The position numbers were made by a program, and so were the translations under genes. From assembly GCA_014584695.1 (NCBI GenBank), contig JACTMI010000029.1, positions 17,151 to 81,150 of the forward strand: a stretch of DNA of 64,000 nt, given 5' to 3'. The notes under the pieces were generated by a model. That model did no database searches. It was not told where the DNA came from and saw nothing but the letters and a program-made list of their open reading frames with translations. Position 1 is the first letter of the stretch. Every line of letters starts with the position of its first letter. This DNA comes from Acidobacteriota bacterium (lineage in GTDB: Bacteria; Acidobacteriota; Thermoanaerobaculia; Multivoradales; JAGPDF01). Of the stretch, positions 10,688 to 17,396 are shown piece by piece.

Positions 10688-10745
10688 CGCTTCACCGGCC
10701 GCGGTGAGCAACGCCGTCGGCAGGTGGGGCTCGGGAAGAGGGCCA
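10688..10745 (-). repeat. Partial copy (right end, inverted) of the MITE-like repeat
   Basis: Read on the minus strand, this stretch matches the right-hand ~60 bp of the repeat at 10951-11155, including the motif CCCGAG.CCCACCTGCCGACGGCG and the terminal CCGGTGAAGCG. Confidence 0.55.
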
Positions 10746-10750
10746 TGAGC

Positions 10751-10951
10751 AGGGGGTCTTCACCCGTGGGTGCGGGTCACCAGGGAAAGCAAAGACCAGA
10801 GAAGGGAGTGCGCGCACCTGGCGCCGGCGGTCAAAGGGCCGTCCCGCTGGGCTCCTGGGCCCTGTGCCGCAGGCCTTCTTGCCCTTATCTGGTCCTTTTC
10901 CCAAGGCCCGGCTTCCGACGCCGCAACCTACTCTGACCGGTGGAGCGCCTG
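10751..10951 (+). repeat. MITE-like repeat copy A (~200 bp)
   Basis: It begins TTCACCCGTGGGTGCGGGTC and ends GACCGGTGGAGCGCC. The core AAAGACCAGAGAAGGGAGTG and the block CCCTGTGCCGCAGGCCTTCTT are shared with the copy at 23803-23995. The ends form imperfect terminal inverted repeats of about 18 bp. I see no transposase. The region 10641-11316 contains only these repeats. Confidence 0.65.
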
Positions 10952-11155
10952 AGAAGGAGGGGTTTCACCGATTGGTGTGGGTCCATCGGCAGAAGAAAGA
11001 CCATAGATGGGAGTGTGCGCAGCTGGGACGGGCGCTGGGCCGGTCGCCACAGTGGGCTCCAAGGCCTTATCTGGCAGGTCTGATCCCCTCTTGGGTCTTC
11101 TTCCCGAGGCGCCACCTGCCGACGGCGCTAGCCACGCCGACCGGTGAAGCGCCAG
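10951..11155 (+). repeat. MITE-like repeat copy B (~205 bp)
   Basis: It abuts copy A head-to-tail. Its left end TTTCACCGATTGGTGTGG and right end CCACGCCGACCGGTGAAGC are clear imperfect inverted repeats of each other. The core AAAGACCATAGATGGGAGTG is close to that of the other copies. Confidence 0.65.
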
Positions 11156-11290
11156 AAAGGAAGGAAGCCTTCCAGACCGCGCCCTGGAACCCACTGTGGC
11201 GACCTGCCCAGCGCGCGTGCCGGGCGCGCTCACCCCCTTCTCTGGTCTTTGCTTTCCCCGGGGGCCCACCCCAACTGGTGGAGACCCGAG
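11156..11290 (-). repeat. MITE-like repeat copy C (inverted, partial)
   Basis: On the minus strand it starts TCTCCACCAGTTGGGGTGGG and carries AAAGCAAAGACCAGAGAAGG. It shares GGTCGCCACAGTGGG with copy B. The right third is missing, so B and C face each other tail to tail. Confidence 0.6.
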
Positions 11291-11316
11291 ACCGGTAGCC
11301 GGTCCTGGTGGCCGGG

Positions 11317-11440
11317 TCAGCGGGCGGCCTCGAAGGGGCGGGGCAGGCGACCGATGCGGGTCCTGGCGCGGTGGAGGTCGACCGCGTTCTGGGCATTGAG
11401 CCAGAAATCGGGCGTGGTGCGGCTGTTGCCAAGCGGCTGG
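11317..11440 (-). pseudogene. C-terminal fragment of a HigA/VapI-type antitoxin
   Basis: The minus strand encodes RTTPDFWLNAQNAVDLHRAR followed by TRIGRLPRPFEAAR and a stop at 11317. The TPDFWLNAQ segment is the hallmark after the helix-turn-helix in HigA/VapI antitoxins (usual form T.EFWLNLQ). Upstream of about 11440 the frame is disrupted and no helix-turn-helix is readable, so only the tail remains. Confidence 0.5.
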
Positions 11441-11555
11441 CACCTGTTCGGCACCGGTTCGGTCCGGGAGCGCAAGCTCGTGATGAGCCATTCCGTCTCT
11501 TCATGGCGGGAGGCGAGGCCATGGAGCGGGTCGCGGCGACGGGGTCACGGGCGTT

Positions 11556-11574
11556 ATACCGCATACGGTATGAT
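11556..11574 (+). promoter_or_regulatory. Operator/-10 box of the broken HigB-antitoxin locus
   Basis: ATACCG-CATA-CGGTAT is a perfect 6-bp dyad (11556-11571) overlapping a -10-like TATGAT (11569-11574). That hexamer ends five bases before the GTG start of the toxin remnant, so the transcript would be nearly leaderless. This is the expected place for autorepression by the toxin-antitoxin complex. Confidence 0.5.
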
Positions 11575-11579
11575 TGCCC

Positions 11580-11844
11580 GTGACGAGGACCGGGCAGGGG
11601 GCGTGGCGGCCGCTGCACTGGATCGGCTCGGGGAAGCGCGATCTGCTCGCCATGCCGGAGGGGGTGGTCGACGACTTCGGGTACGCGCGCGGTCTACGTG
11701 CTTCACTGTTTCCAGAAGAAGTCGCCGCGCGCGGTCCGCACGGCGCGTGGCGATGTCGCAAAGGTGCGCGAGCGGTTGAAGGCGGCGCGCAGGGACTACG
11801 AGGAGCGCTATGGCACGACGGACGGAGAGAGTGGACGCGGGTAG
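11580..11844 (+). pseudogene. HigB-like toxin with internal deletion
   Basis: The first part (GAWRPLHWIGSGKRDLLAMP then EGVVDDFGYA) and the last part (AVYVLHCFQKKSPRAVRTAR, then RLKAARRDYEERYGTT) match the two ends of phage-derived Gp49-like HigB toxins of about 115 residues. The two parts are in different frames and are fused at about 11688. The middle ~40 codons, including the conserved LKG.G..V.E and Y region, are gone. It cannot be a functional toxin. Its end overlaps the antitoxin ATG at 11810. Confidence 0.72.
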
Positions 11845-12139
11845 CGGCGACGTCTTCGTTGATCTCGGCTTCGCCGACGCCTCCGAGCGCGGGCTGCGTC
11901 TCCGACTCGCGGTACTGACGAACGACCTGCTCGCCGAGCGGCGGCTGACGCAGCGAGAGGCCGCGGTGCTCCTGGGGCTGGCGCAGCCGCACGTTTCGGA
12001 GCTCGCGCACTACAAGCTGCGCCGCTTCTCCTCGGAGCGCTTGTTGCACTTTCTGACGTTGCTCTCCCGCGACATCGAGATCCGCATCCACCCGGCCGGC
12101 CGCCGCGCGCGGGGTCGGGTGTCGGTGTCGGTCGGCTGA
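11810..12139 (+). CDS. XRE-family antitoxin (HTH_37-like), orphaned
   Basis: A 109-residue DNA-binding protein. After an acidic N-terminus (SGDVFVDLGFADASERGLR) comes the helix-turn-helix LTQREAAVLLGLAQPHVSEL and then LRRFSSERLLHFLTLLSRDI with a short basic tail ending in a valine-rich strand. This is the typical partner of Gp49-like HigB toxins, encoded second and overlapping the toxin gene. The toxin upstream is broken while this gene is intact, so it may persist as a repressor or as protection against related toxins. Confidence 0.85.
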   Translation: MARRTERVDAGSGDVFVDLGFADASERGLRLRLAVLTNDLLAERRLTQREAAVLLGLAQPHVSELAHYKLRRFSSERLLHFLTLLSRDIEIRIHPAGRRARGRVSVSVG

Positions 12140-12169
12140 GCGCCCTGTTCGGGAATTCGAGGGTCGACG

Positions 12170-13468
12170 ATGGGATGCTGGTATCGGACGTTTTCGTTGC
12201 GTCGGGACGTGCGGGAGGAGGTCGTCTATCGCCTCGACGGGTGGATGCTCGCCAAGGGGTTCGAGCGCTGGGAGGATCCCGACGCGAGGTTCCTGCCGCC
12301 CGACGAGCGCGGGGAGCGCGGGGCATTCCTTCTCGGCAACGACCAGTGGACGGTGCTCGCCTACAGCGAGTTCGAGGAAGAGGACCGGCTCGAGCTCGAG
12401 CTCGTCCACCTCGGCCGGCCCGTGCTCCGCTACCTGGTCGTCGACAGCGACGTCTGGGCCTATCAGCTGCGCGTCGGCGACGAGATCGTCTCGGCCTTCG
12501 CATCGAATCCCGGCGCCTATTCGGATCTCCCCGAGGGACCGAACGACCTCGCGGCGCTCTGTCGCGAGCTCGAGCTCGATGCCGACCCGGCGGTGCTGCG
12601 GCGGCTGCAGAAGCGACGGGAGGTCTTCGCGGAGCGCGCCGGGGACGCGTTCCTCGCGGTGCTCGGCCTCGAGGCCGCGGCGACGCAGTTCGACTACCTG
12701 CGGGACGACGAGATCCACTGGCGCGGTTTCGAGCTCGTCGAGCTGCGCTATCGGCGGCCCGGCTTCGATCCGATGCACGAGCTGGATCTCCACCGGGTCG
12801 GGGAGCTGCCGCCGGAGAGGCTCGAGCCGGCCGGCGCGGAGGGCGAGCCGGCTCCGAGCTTCGAGTTCCCCGTGCAGACGCGGGCCCTCTTCGCCTTGGC
12901 CCGCGTCTATATGACGCTGTTGCGGCCGATCTTCTGGCTCGCTCGTCCGCTGTTACGGTGGCGCGCGCGGCGGATGCTCGGGCCGCGAGCCGAAGGTGAG
13001 GGCGCCACGCAGCCGTCGGCGCTGCCCATCGAGCTGACGCAGGTCGAGTCGGGCGGGGTCTTCGAGCACCGGAAGCTCGGCTTCCGCCTGACGCTCGGCG
13101 ACGGGATCGAGCTCGGGGGCGCTCGCCGCCTCTTTCGATGGCGCGATGTGGAGGTCGGGGTCTCGATCGTTCCGGCGAGCCACGCGCGGGCGATGCTCGC
13201 CGGGCGCGCGACCGCGGCCGAGGTCGAGAAGCGCGACCTCTTCGTCGGTCCGCTGCCGGCGTGCGCCTGGATCTCGGAGCGCCGCGAGGGGGAGGAGGGT
13301 CTCCGTCGCTGGCTGACGTTCTTCGTCGCGACGCGCCGCGGGGTCTACGCCTTCTCGGGTCACGCCGCCGACCGGGCGCAGCCGCCCTCGCGCGAGTCGC
13401 TCTGGCAGCTCGCGGAACGGCTCTCGACGTTCGAGCTCAGCGTCCTCCGACGCGCTCCGGGCAACTGA
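12170..13468 (+). CDS. Hypothetical protein with one probable membrane segment
   Basis: A 432-residue protein I do not recognise. Residues 1-130 look like a soluble alpha/beta domain (MGCWYRTFSLRRDVREEVVY, then WTVLAYSEFEEEDRLELEL). A second region contains EVFAERAGDAFLAVLGLEAA. A hydrophobic stretch near residues 243-262 (ALARVYMTLLRPIFWLARPL) could be a membrane helix followed by a basic patch. The C-terminal 150 residues form a strand-rich domain with FEHRKLGFRLTLGDG and FFVATRRGVYAFSGHA, which reads like a domain measuring a stress or secretion-related signal, but that is guesswork. It starts 30 bp after the antitoxin stop and may be transcribed with it. Confidence 0.7.
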   Translation: MGCWYRTFSLRRDVREEVVYRLDGWMLAKGFERWEDPDARFLPPDERGERGAFLLGNDQWTVLAYSEFEEEDRLELELVHLGRPVLRYLVVDSDVWAYQLRVGDEIVSAFASNPGAYSDLPEGPNDLAALCRELELDADPAVLRRLQKRREVFAERAGDAFLAVLGLEAAATQFDYLRDDEIHWRGFELVELRYRRPGFDPMHELDLHRVGELPPERLEPAGAEGEPAPSFEFPVQTRALFALARVYMTLLRPIFWLARPLLRWRARRMLGPRAEGEGATQPSALPIELTQVESGGVFEHRKLGFRLTLGDGIELGGARRLFRWRDVEVGVSIVPASHARAMLAGRATAAEVEKRDLFVGPLPACAWISERREGEEGLRRWLTFFVATRRGVYAFSGHAADRAQPPSRESLWQLAERLSTFELSVLRRAPGN

Positions 13469-13562
13469 GCGAGCCTTGGGACGGGGACACGAAGGCCGCT
13501 GGCGCGGCCATCCTGTCCCCGGGTGAGAGAGGTGGCGCGGGCTGCGGCGGGCGCGCGATCTT

Positions 13563-13605
13563 CATCCTTGCATTTCTGGAGATAAGCTCCATAATTGCAA
13601 GGATG
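13563..13605. promoter_or_regulatory. 43-bp dyad covering promoter and start codon of the DUF4143 ATPase
   Basis: Folding 13563-13605 about position 13584 gives 18 matching pairs out of 21. The right arm ends in the ATG start codon itself. It encloses a plausible promoter, TTGCAT (13568) - 16 bp - CATAAT (13590), with the -10 box seven bases before the ATG. It is probably an operator for strong autoregulation, or an mRNA hairpin hiding the start if transcription begins further upstream. Confidence 0.6.
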
Positions 13606-14769
13606 ATTCGCCGCCGGCTCCTCCCCTTGCTCACCACCGCGCTGGCCGAGAGTCCGGCCGTGGCGCTGCTCGGGCCGCGCCAGGCGGGCAAGACCACGCT
13701 GGCCCTCGAAGTGGCCGGGACCCGGCCTTCGGTCTATCTCGATCTCGAGTCGGAGGCCGACCGCGCGAAGCTCTCGGAGCCCGAGCTCTACCTGCCGCGG
13801 CACGAGGACGAGCTGGTCGTCCTCGACGAGATCCAGCGCGCGCCGCAGCTCTTCCGGAGCCTGCGGGGACTCATCGACGCGGGCCGTCGGCGAGGGCGCG
13901 GGCAGGGGCGCTTCCTCGTCCTCGGTTCGGCGTCGATCGACTTGCTGGCGCAGTCGAGCGAGTCGCTCGCGGGGCGCATTCGCTACCTCGAGCTCGCGCC
14001 GGTCGATGCCGGCGAGGCGGGTGCCGCGCGTCTCGACGCGCTCTGGCTGCGCGGCGGGTTTCCCGAGAGCCTGCTCGCCGCTTCCGACGGGCGGAGCCTG
14101 CGCTGGCGGACGGATTTCGTCCGGACCTACCTCGAGCGCGACATCCCGCAGCTCGGTCCGCGCATCCCGGCCGAGACGCTGCGGCGCTTCTGGACGATGC
14201 TCGCGCACCAGCAGGGGGGCCTGCTCAACGCCGCGGCGCTCGCGCGCTCGCTCGCCGTGGACGGCAAGACGGTCGCCTCCTACCTCGACCTGCTGGTCGA
14301 CCTGCTGCTCGTCCGCCGCCTCGCTCCCTGGCACGGCAACGTGCGCAAGCGCCTGGTCAAGTCGCCGAAGGTCTACGTGCGCGACAGTGGCATCGTGCAC
14401 GCGCTGCTCGGCATCGGCGACCGCGAGGCGCTGCTCGCGCACCCGGTGGCCGGGGGGAGCTGGGAGGGCCTGGCGATCGAGTCGCTGATCGCCGCCGCGC
14501 CGGACGGCGCCGAGGCGTCCTTCTTCCGCACCGCGGCCGGCGCCGAGATCGACCTCGTGCTCGAGCTCCCCGGCCGGCGCCGGCCCTGGGTGATCGAGAT
14601 CAAGCGCGGGCTCGCGCCGCGGCTCGAACGGGGATTCCACCTGGCCTGCGAAACCGTCCGGCCGGAGCGGCGCCTGGTGGTGTACGGCGGCGCCGAGCGC
14701 TTCCCGCTCGCCGAGGGCGTCGAAGCGCTCGCGCTCCCCGACCTCTGCGCCGAGCTCGCCGCGGGCTGA
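13603..14769 (+). CDS. ATP-binding protein, AAA_14/DUF4143 family
   Basis: A 388-residue ATPase. Walker A GPRQAGKTTLA is at about residues 23-33, Walker B ELVVLDEIQRAPQLF near residue 73, and sensor GRFLVLGSASIDLLAQSSESLAGR near residue 105. The second half has the DUF4143 signature: GGFPESLL, FVRTYLERDIPQL, a winged-helix-like region (VDGKTVASYLDLLVDLLLV), KSPKVYVRDSGIVHALL, and a PD-(D/E)XK-like GAEIDLVLEL...VIEIKRG near the end. The family is widespread in mobile and defence regions and its role is poorly known. The EID..VIEIK motif suggests a nuclease-fold domain, possibly inactive. The upstream dyad suggests tight control. Confidence 0.9.
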   Translation: MIRRRLLPLLTTALAESPAVALLGPRQAGKTTLALEVAGTRPSVYLDLESEADRAKLSEPELYLPRHEDELVVLDEIQRAPQLFRSLRGLIDAGRRRGRGQGRFLVLGSASIDLLAQSSESLAGRIRYLELAPVDAGEAGAARLDALWLRGGFPESLLAASDGRSLRWRTDFVRTYLERDIPQLGPRIPAETLRRFWTMLAHQQGGLLNAAALARSLAVDGKTVASYLDLLVDLLLVRRLAPWHGNVRKRLVKSPKVYVRDSGIVHALLGIGDREALLAHPVAGGSWEGLAIESLIAAAPDGAEASFFRTAAGAEIDLVLELPGRRRPWVIEIKRGLAPRLERGFHLACETVRPERRLVVYGGAERFPLAEGVEALALPDLCAELAAG

Positions 14770-14812
14770 GCAGTGATCTGGTACCGGACCGCCTACCGCT
14801 CGGTGGGGTATG

Positions 14813-14933
14813 GAGCCCCGGCAAGGCGCTCGCGCTCGCGACGGCCGAGGGCGACGTGGCGATTCGGGACTTCTACGACGTCGACTTCGGCGTGTGTGGC
14901 GCGCGGCTGATCGAAATCTGGCGCCAGGTCTGA
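14813..14933 (+). pseudogene. C-terminal scrap of an AbiEii-like nucleotidyltransferase
   Basis: About 38 codons ending at a TGA (14931) read GKALALATAEGDVAIRDFYD followed by VDFGV. The segment IRDFYDVD resembles the C-terminal DF.D.D motif of AbiEii/AbiGii-type nucleotidyltransferase toxins. There is no start codon and no other part of the gene, so the assignment is weak. Confidence 0.3.
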
Positions 14934-15054
14934 GACGAACGGCATGCGGCTAGCCAACACTCACTCTGCGCGGACAAATCGGATCCGGCTGGGCCGGGGG
15001 GAATCGGCGGATTCTTGGGCGGCGATCGAGGGCGACCGCGGTCGCTCCGCGGCG

Positions 15055-15573
15055 GTGGGCTGGCCGCGGGTGGCGCGGCGGGTGGCGCTGGTGCTGGTCG
15101 CGGGGCTGGCGCTCGGCTGCGCGGCGGAGCTGCGGGGCGCGCGCTGCCTGCGGGTGATCGATGGCGACTCGCTGGTGCTGCGGATCGACGGCGAGCGCGT
15201 CGAGTGCCGGCTGCTGGGGATCGACGCGCCGGAGCGCTCCCAGCCCTTCAGCCGCGCCGCCTCACGGCACCTGGAATCGCTGGTCCTGGGAGTGCCGCTC
15301 GAGGTCGAGATCACCGGCCGCGACGGCTTCGGCCGCGCGCTGGTGCGGCTGCGCCGCGGCGAGCTGGACGTCAACCTCGAGATGGTCCGCCAGGGCTACG
15401 CCTGGCACTTCACCGGCTATTCGAGCGACCGGGAGCTGGCGCGGGCCGAAGCGGCGGCGCGCGCGGACCGCCGCGGCCTCTGGCGGGATCCCGCGCCGGT
15501 GCCGCCCTGGGAGCATCGCCGCGCCGCCCGGCCGCCGACCGGGCGAGCGACACCGCGCCCCGGCGGCGGCTAG
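15055..15573 (+). CDS. Thermonuclease (SNase-like), secreted or lipid-anchored
   Basis: A staphylococcal-nuclease-like protein of about 172 residues from the GTG at 15055. That start gives a short signal, VARRVALVLVAGLALGC, with a lipobox-like LALGC. An ATG at 14944 would add 37 unlikely residues. The nuclease core is clear: LRVIDGDSLVLRIDGERVEC, LLGIDAPERSQPF, VEITGRDGFGRALVRL and VNLEMVRQGYAWHF, carrying the Asp and Arg/Glu residues used for calcium binding and catalysis. The C-terminus is basic and proline-rich. It probably degrades extracellular or periplasmic nucleic acid. Confidence 0.85.
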   Translation: MGWPRVARRVALVLVAGLALGCAAELRGARCLRVIDGDSLVLRIDGERVECRLLGIDAPERSQPFSRAASRHLESLVLGVPLEVEITGRDGFGRALVRLRRGELDVNLEMVRQGYAWHFTGYSSDRELARAEAAARADRRGLWRDPAPVPPWEHRRAARPPTGRATPRPGGG

Positions 15574-15655
15574 CGGGGCTCGGGGCAAGGCCGGCGCCGC
15601 GATCGCTTCGTCGGCGGGCGAAGCGACGGCGGCGCGGAGGCGCTACGCTTGCGGC

Positions 15656-16126
15656 ATGACGACCCGCAACCACACCTACGACGCCCGCCTGGTCTGGCAG
15701 GGCAACCGCGGCGACGGCACCGCGCGCTACGCCGGCTACGGCCGCGACTACCGAGTCACCTTCGACGGCAAGCCCGGGATCGACGGCTCGGCGGACCCCG
15801 CGTTTCGCGGCGACGCCGCCAAGCTCAACCCGGAGGAGCTGCTGGTCGCGGCGCTCTCGGCCTGCCACATGCTCACCTACCTGGCGCTGTGCGCGCGCGC
15901 GCGCCTTCGCGTCGTCGCCTACGAAGATCACGCGAGCGGCGTGATGGTCGAGGACGGCCGCGGCGGCGGCCGCTTCGAGTCGGTCGAGCTCCGGCCCCGA
16001 GTCGTGGTCGCCGACCCGAGCGAGATCGCGCCCGCGCGCGAGCTGCACGAGCGGGCGCACGAGCTCTGCTTCATCGCCGCCTCGTGCAACTTCCCGGTCC
16101 GCCACGGCGCGGAGGTGACCGCTTGA
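15656..16126 (+). CDS. OsmC family protein
   Basis: A 156-residue OsmC/Ohr-type peroxidase-like protein. Its two reactive cysteines are in LVAALSACHMLTYL (residue ~69) and AASCNFPVR (residue ~145), and the HTYDARLVWQGN beginning is typical of OsmC proteins. These use a Cys pair to reduce organic hydroperoxides in the cytoplasm. The ATG at 15656 lies 82 bp after the nuclease. There is no evident partner. Confidence 0.92.
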   Translation: MTTRNHTYDARLVWQGNRGDGTARYAGYGRDYRVTFDGKPGIDGSADPAFRGDAAKLNPEELLVAALSACHMLTYLALCARARLRVVAYEDHASGVMVEDGRGGGRFESVELRPRVVVADPSEIAPARELHERAHELCFIAASCNFPVRHGAEVTA

Positions 16127-16417
16127 GCGACCTCGCGATCGATCTGGACCACCGGCCCGGGGGAAAGCGGAGAGGCTGCCGATAGGGGCGAGCCGACCCG
16201 CGGCGGTGCTGGCCTTTCCGCTCGCGCGGGCGTCGGGCAGGGAGCCGCATGGCTGTTGCGCGCGGTGGTGGGGGCCGGCCCTGTACTTTCTCGTCATCGG
16301 AATCGAGCCTCCGCGCGAGCTCAGCGCCTCGAATTTCGTCTCCTACTCCAGACCGAGTGTCGTGATTCGGGAGGAGCGAAATGGAGAACGGGTCCGTGGC
16401 ATCGGCGGGTGCGGAGA
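16127..16417. other. Gene-free stretch upstream of higBA
   Basis: About 290 bp in which I find no gene, repeat or decayed reading frame with recognisable similarity. The frames present have no family signature and no ribosome-binding site. The higBA promoter follows. Confidence 0.5.
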
Positions 16418-16445
16418 TTGCGAATATACGCAATCTGCGTATAGT
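16418..16445 (+). promoter_or_regulatory. higBA promoter with palindromic operator
   Basis: TTGCGA (16418) - 16 bp - TATAGT (16440) forms a promoter whose spacer and -10 box are covered by the perfect dyad ATACGCA-ATC-TGCGTAT (16426-16442). The -10 box ends six bases before the toxin ATG at 16452, implying a leaderless or near-leaderless transcript. Autorepression by the HigA antitoxin is the obvious model. Confidence 0.65.
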
Positions 16446-16451
16446 ATTCAG

Positions 16452-16793
16452 ATGAAGGCGGTACTGGTCGAGCTGCCCGCCTTCGCGCGGCATCGGGCGC
16501 GGTACCTGGACGAGGAGGCCTTTCGCCGGCTGCAGATGCTCCTCGTGGCGCACCCGGAGGCGGGGGTCGTGATTCCTGGCACTGGGGGCGTGCGCAAGTT
16601 GCGATTCGGCGACGAGTGTCGCTCGCGCGGGAAGCGTGGAGGGCTGCGGGTCGTGTATTTCTGGTGGCGCGAGGGGTCGCAGATCTGGCTGTTCACGCTC
16701 TATGACAAGGATGAGATGGTCGATTTGACGCCCGAGCAACGAGGCCTGCTCCGGCGGCTGCTCCAGAGAGAGCTCGAAGCGAGGAGAGGGTGA
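16452..16793 (+). CDS. higB: Type II toxin, RelE/HigB family
   Basis: A 113-residue basic protein of the RelE-like HigB type (ribosome-dependent mRNA interferase). It has FARHRARYLDEEAFRRLQML, then GVVIPGTGGVRKLRFG, RGKRGGLRVVYFWW and a C-terminal IWLFTLYDKDEMVDLTPEQR. The G.RK.R....GKRGG.RV.Y motif and the YDKDE strand are characteristic. The gene is first in the operon, and its TGA overlaps the antitoxin ATG (TGATG at 16791-16795). It looks intact. Confidence 0.88.
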   Translation: MKAVLVELPAFARHRARYLDEEAFRRLQMLLVAHPEAGVVIPGTGGVRKLRFGDECRSRGKRGGLRVVYFWWREGSQIWLFTLYDKDEMVDLTPEQRGLLRRLLQRELEARRG

Positions 16794-17140
16794 TGGCGAA
16801 GCCCGGGCGAGGGTCGTCGAGGACAAGGGCGAAGAGGGACCTCTTCGGAGAGATCGCTGAGGGCGTCACGGCGCTCGCGGAGGAGCGCGCGGGGCGCCGG
16901 ACGCTGCGGTCGCACCCGATGGCGTTCCGCCCGGCGCCGCCGGTCGCTCCCGAGGAGCTGATCCAGCTGCGCGAGCGGCTCGACGTTTCGCGCGCGCTCT
17001 TCGCGGCATGCCTGCGAACCAACGTGCGCACGCTCGAGAACTGGGAGCAGGGGCGGGCACGGCCGAACGCGCAAGCGGCGCTGCTGATCCATCTCGTCCG
17101 GCGCTATCCCGACACGGTGCGGCGGCTCGCCGACCTCTGA
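16793..17140 (+). CDS. higA: Antitoxin with XRE-type HTH, partner of HigB
   Basis: A 115-residue protein. A basic N-terminus and the toxin-binding part (LFGEIAEGVTALAEERAGRR) are followed by a helix-turn-helix DNA-binding domain, ELIQLRERLDVSRALFAACL and NVRTLENWEQGRARPNAQAA, the MqsA/HigA-like arrangement. The ATG at 16793 overlaps the toxin stop; an in-frame GTG at 16790 is also possible. It is expected to neutralise HigB and repress the operon through the dyad at 16425-16443. Confidence 0.9.
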   Translation: MAKPGRGSSRTRAKRDLFGEIAEGVTALAEERAGRRTLRSHPMAFRPAPPVAPEELIQLRERLDVSRALFAACLRTNVRTLENWEQGRARPNAQAALLIHLVRRYPDTVRRLADL

Positions 17141-17396
17141 CGGTGAAGGACCGGGGAGCCGAAGCTCGGGGCTCCCGTCACCCGCGCGGGTGAAGCTCGA
17201 GAGGGAGCGACGAATGCCGCTGGCTGCGGCGTCCTGGCCCCGAGCGCCGCGGCACCGCGCCGGGGGATGGCCCCTGGCGGGGCCGGATTGCGCGCAATGG
17301 GGTGGGCCGGAGATTCATCCGGCCGATTCGGAGGCTTCCGTGCGCGCTCACCGCAATTCGCTGGTTTCTGTCGTTGCCGTCGCTCCGGTCATCCGG

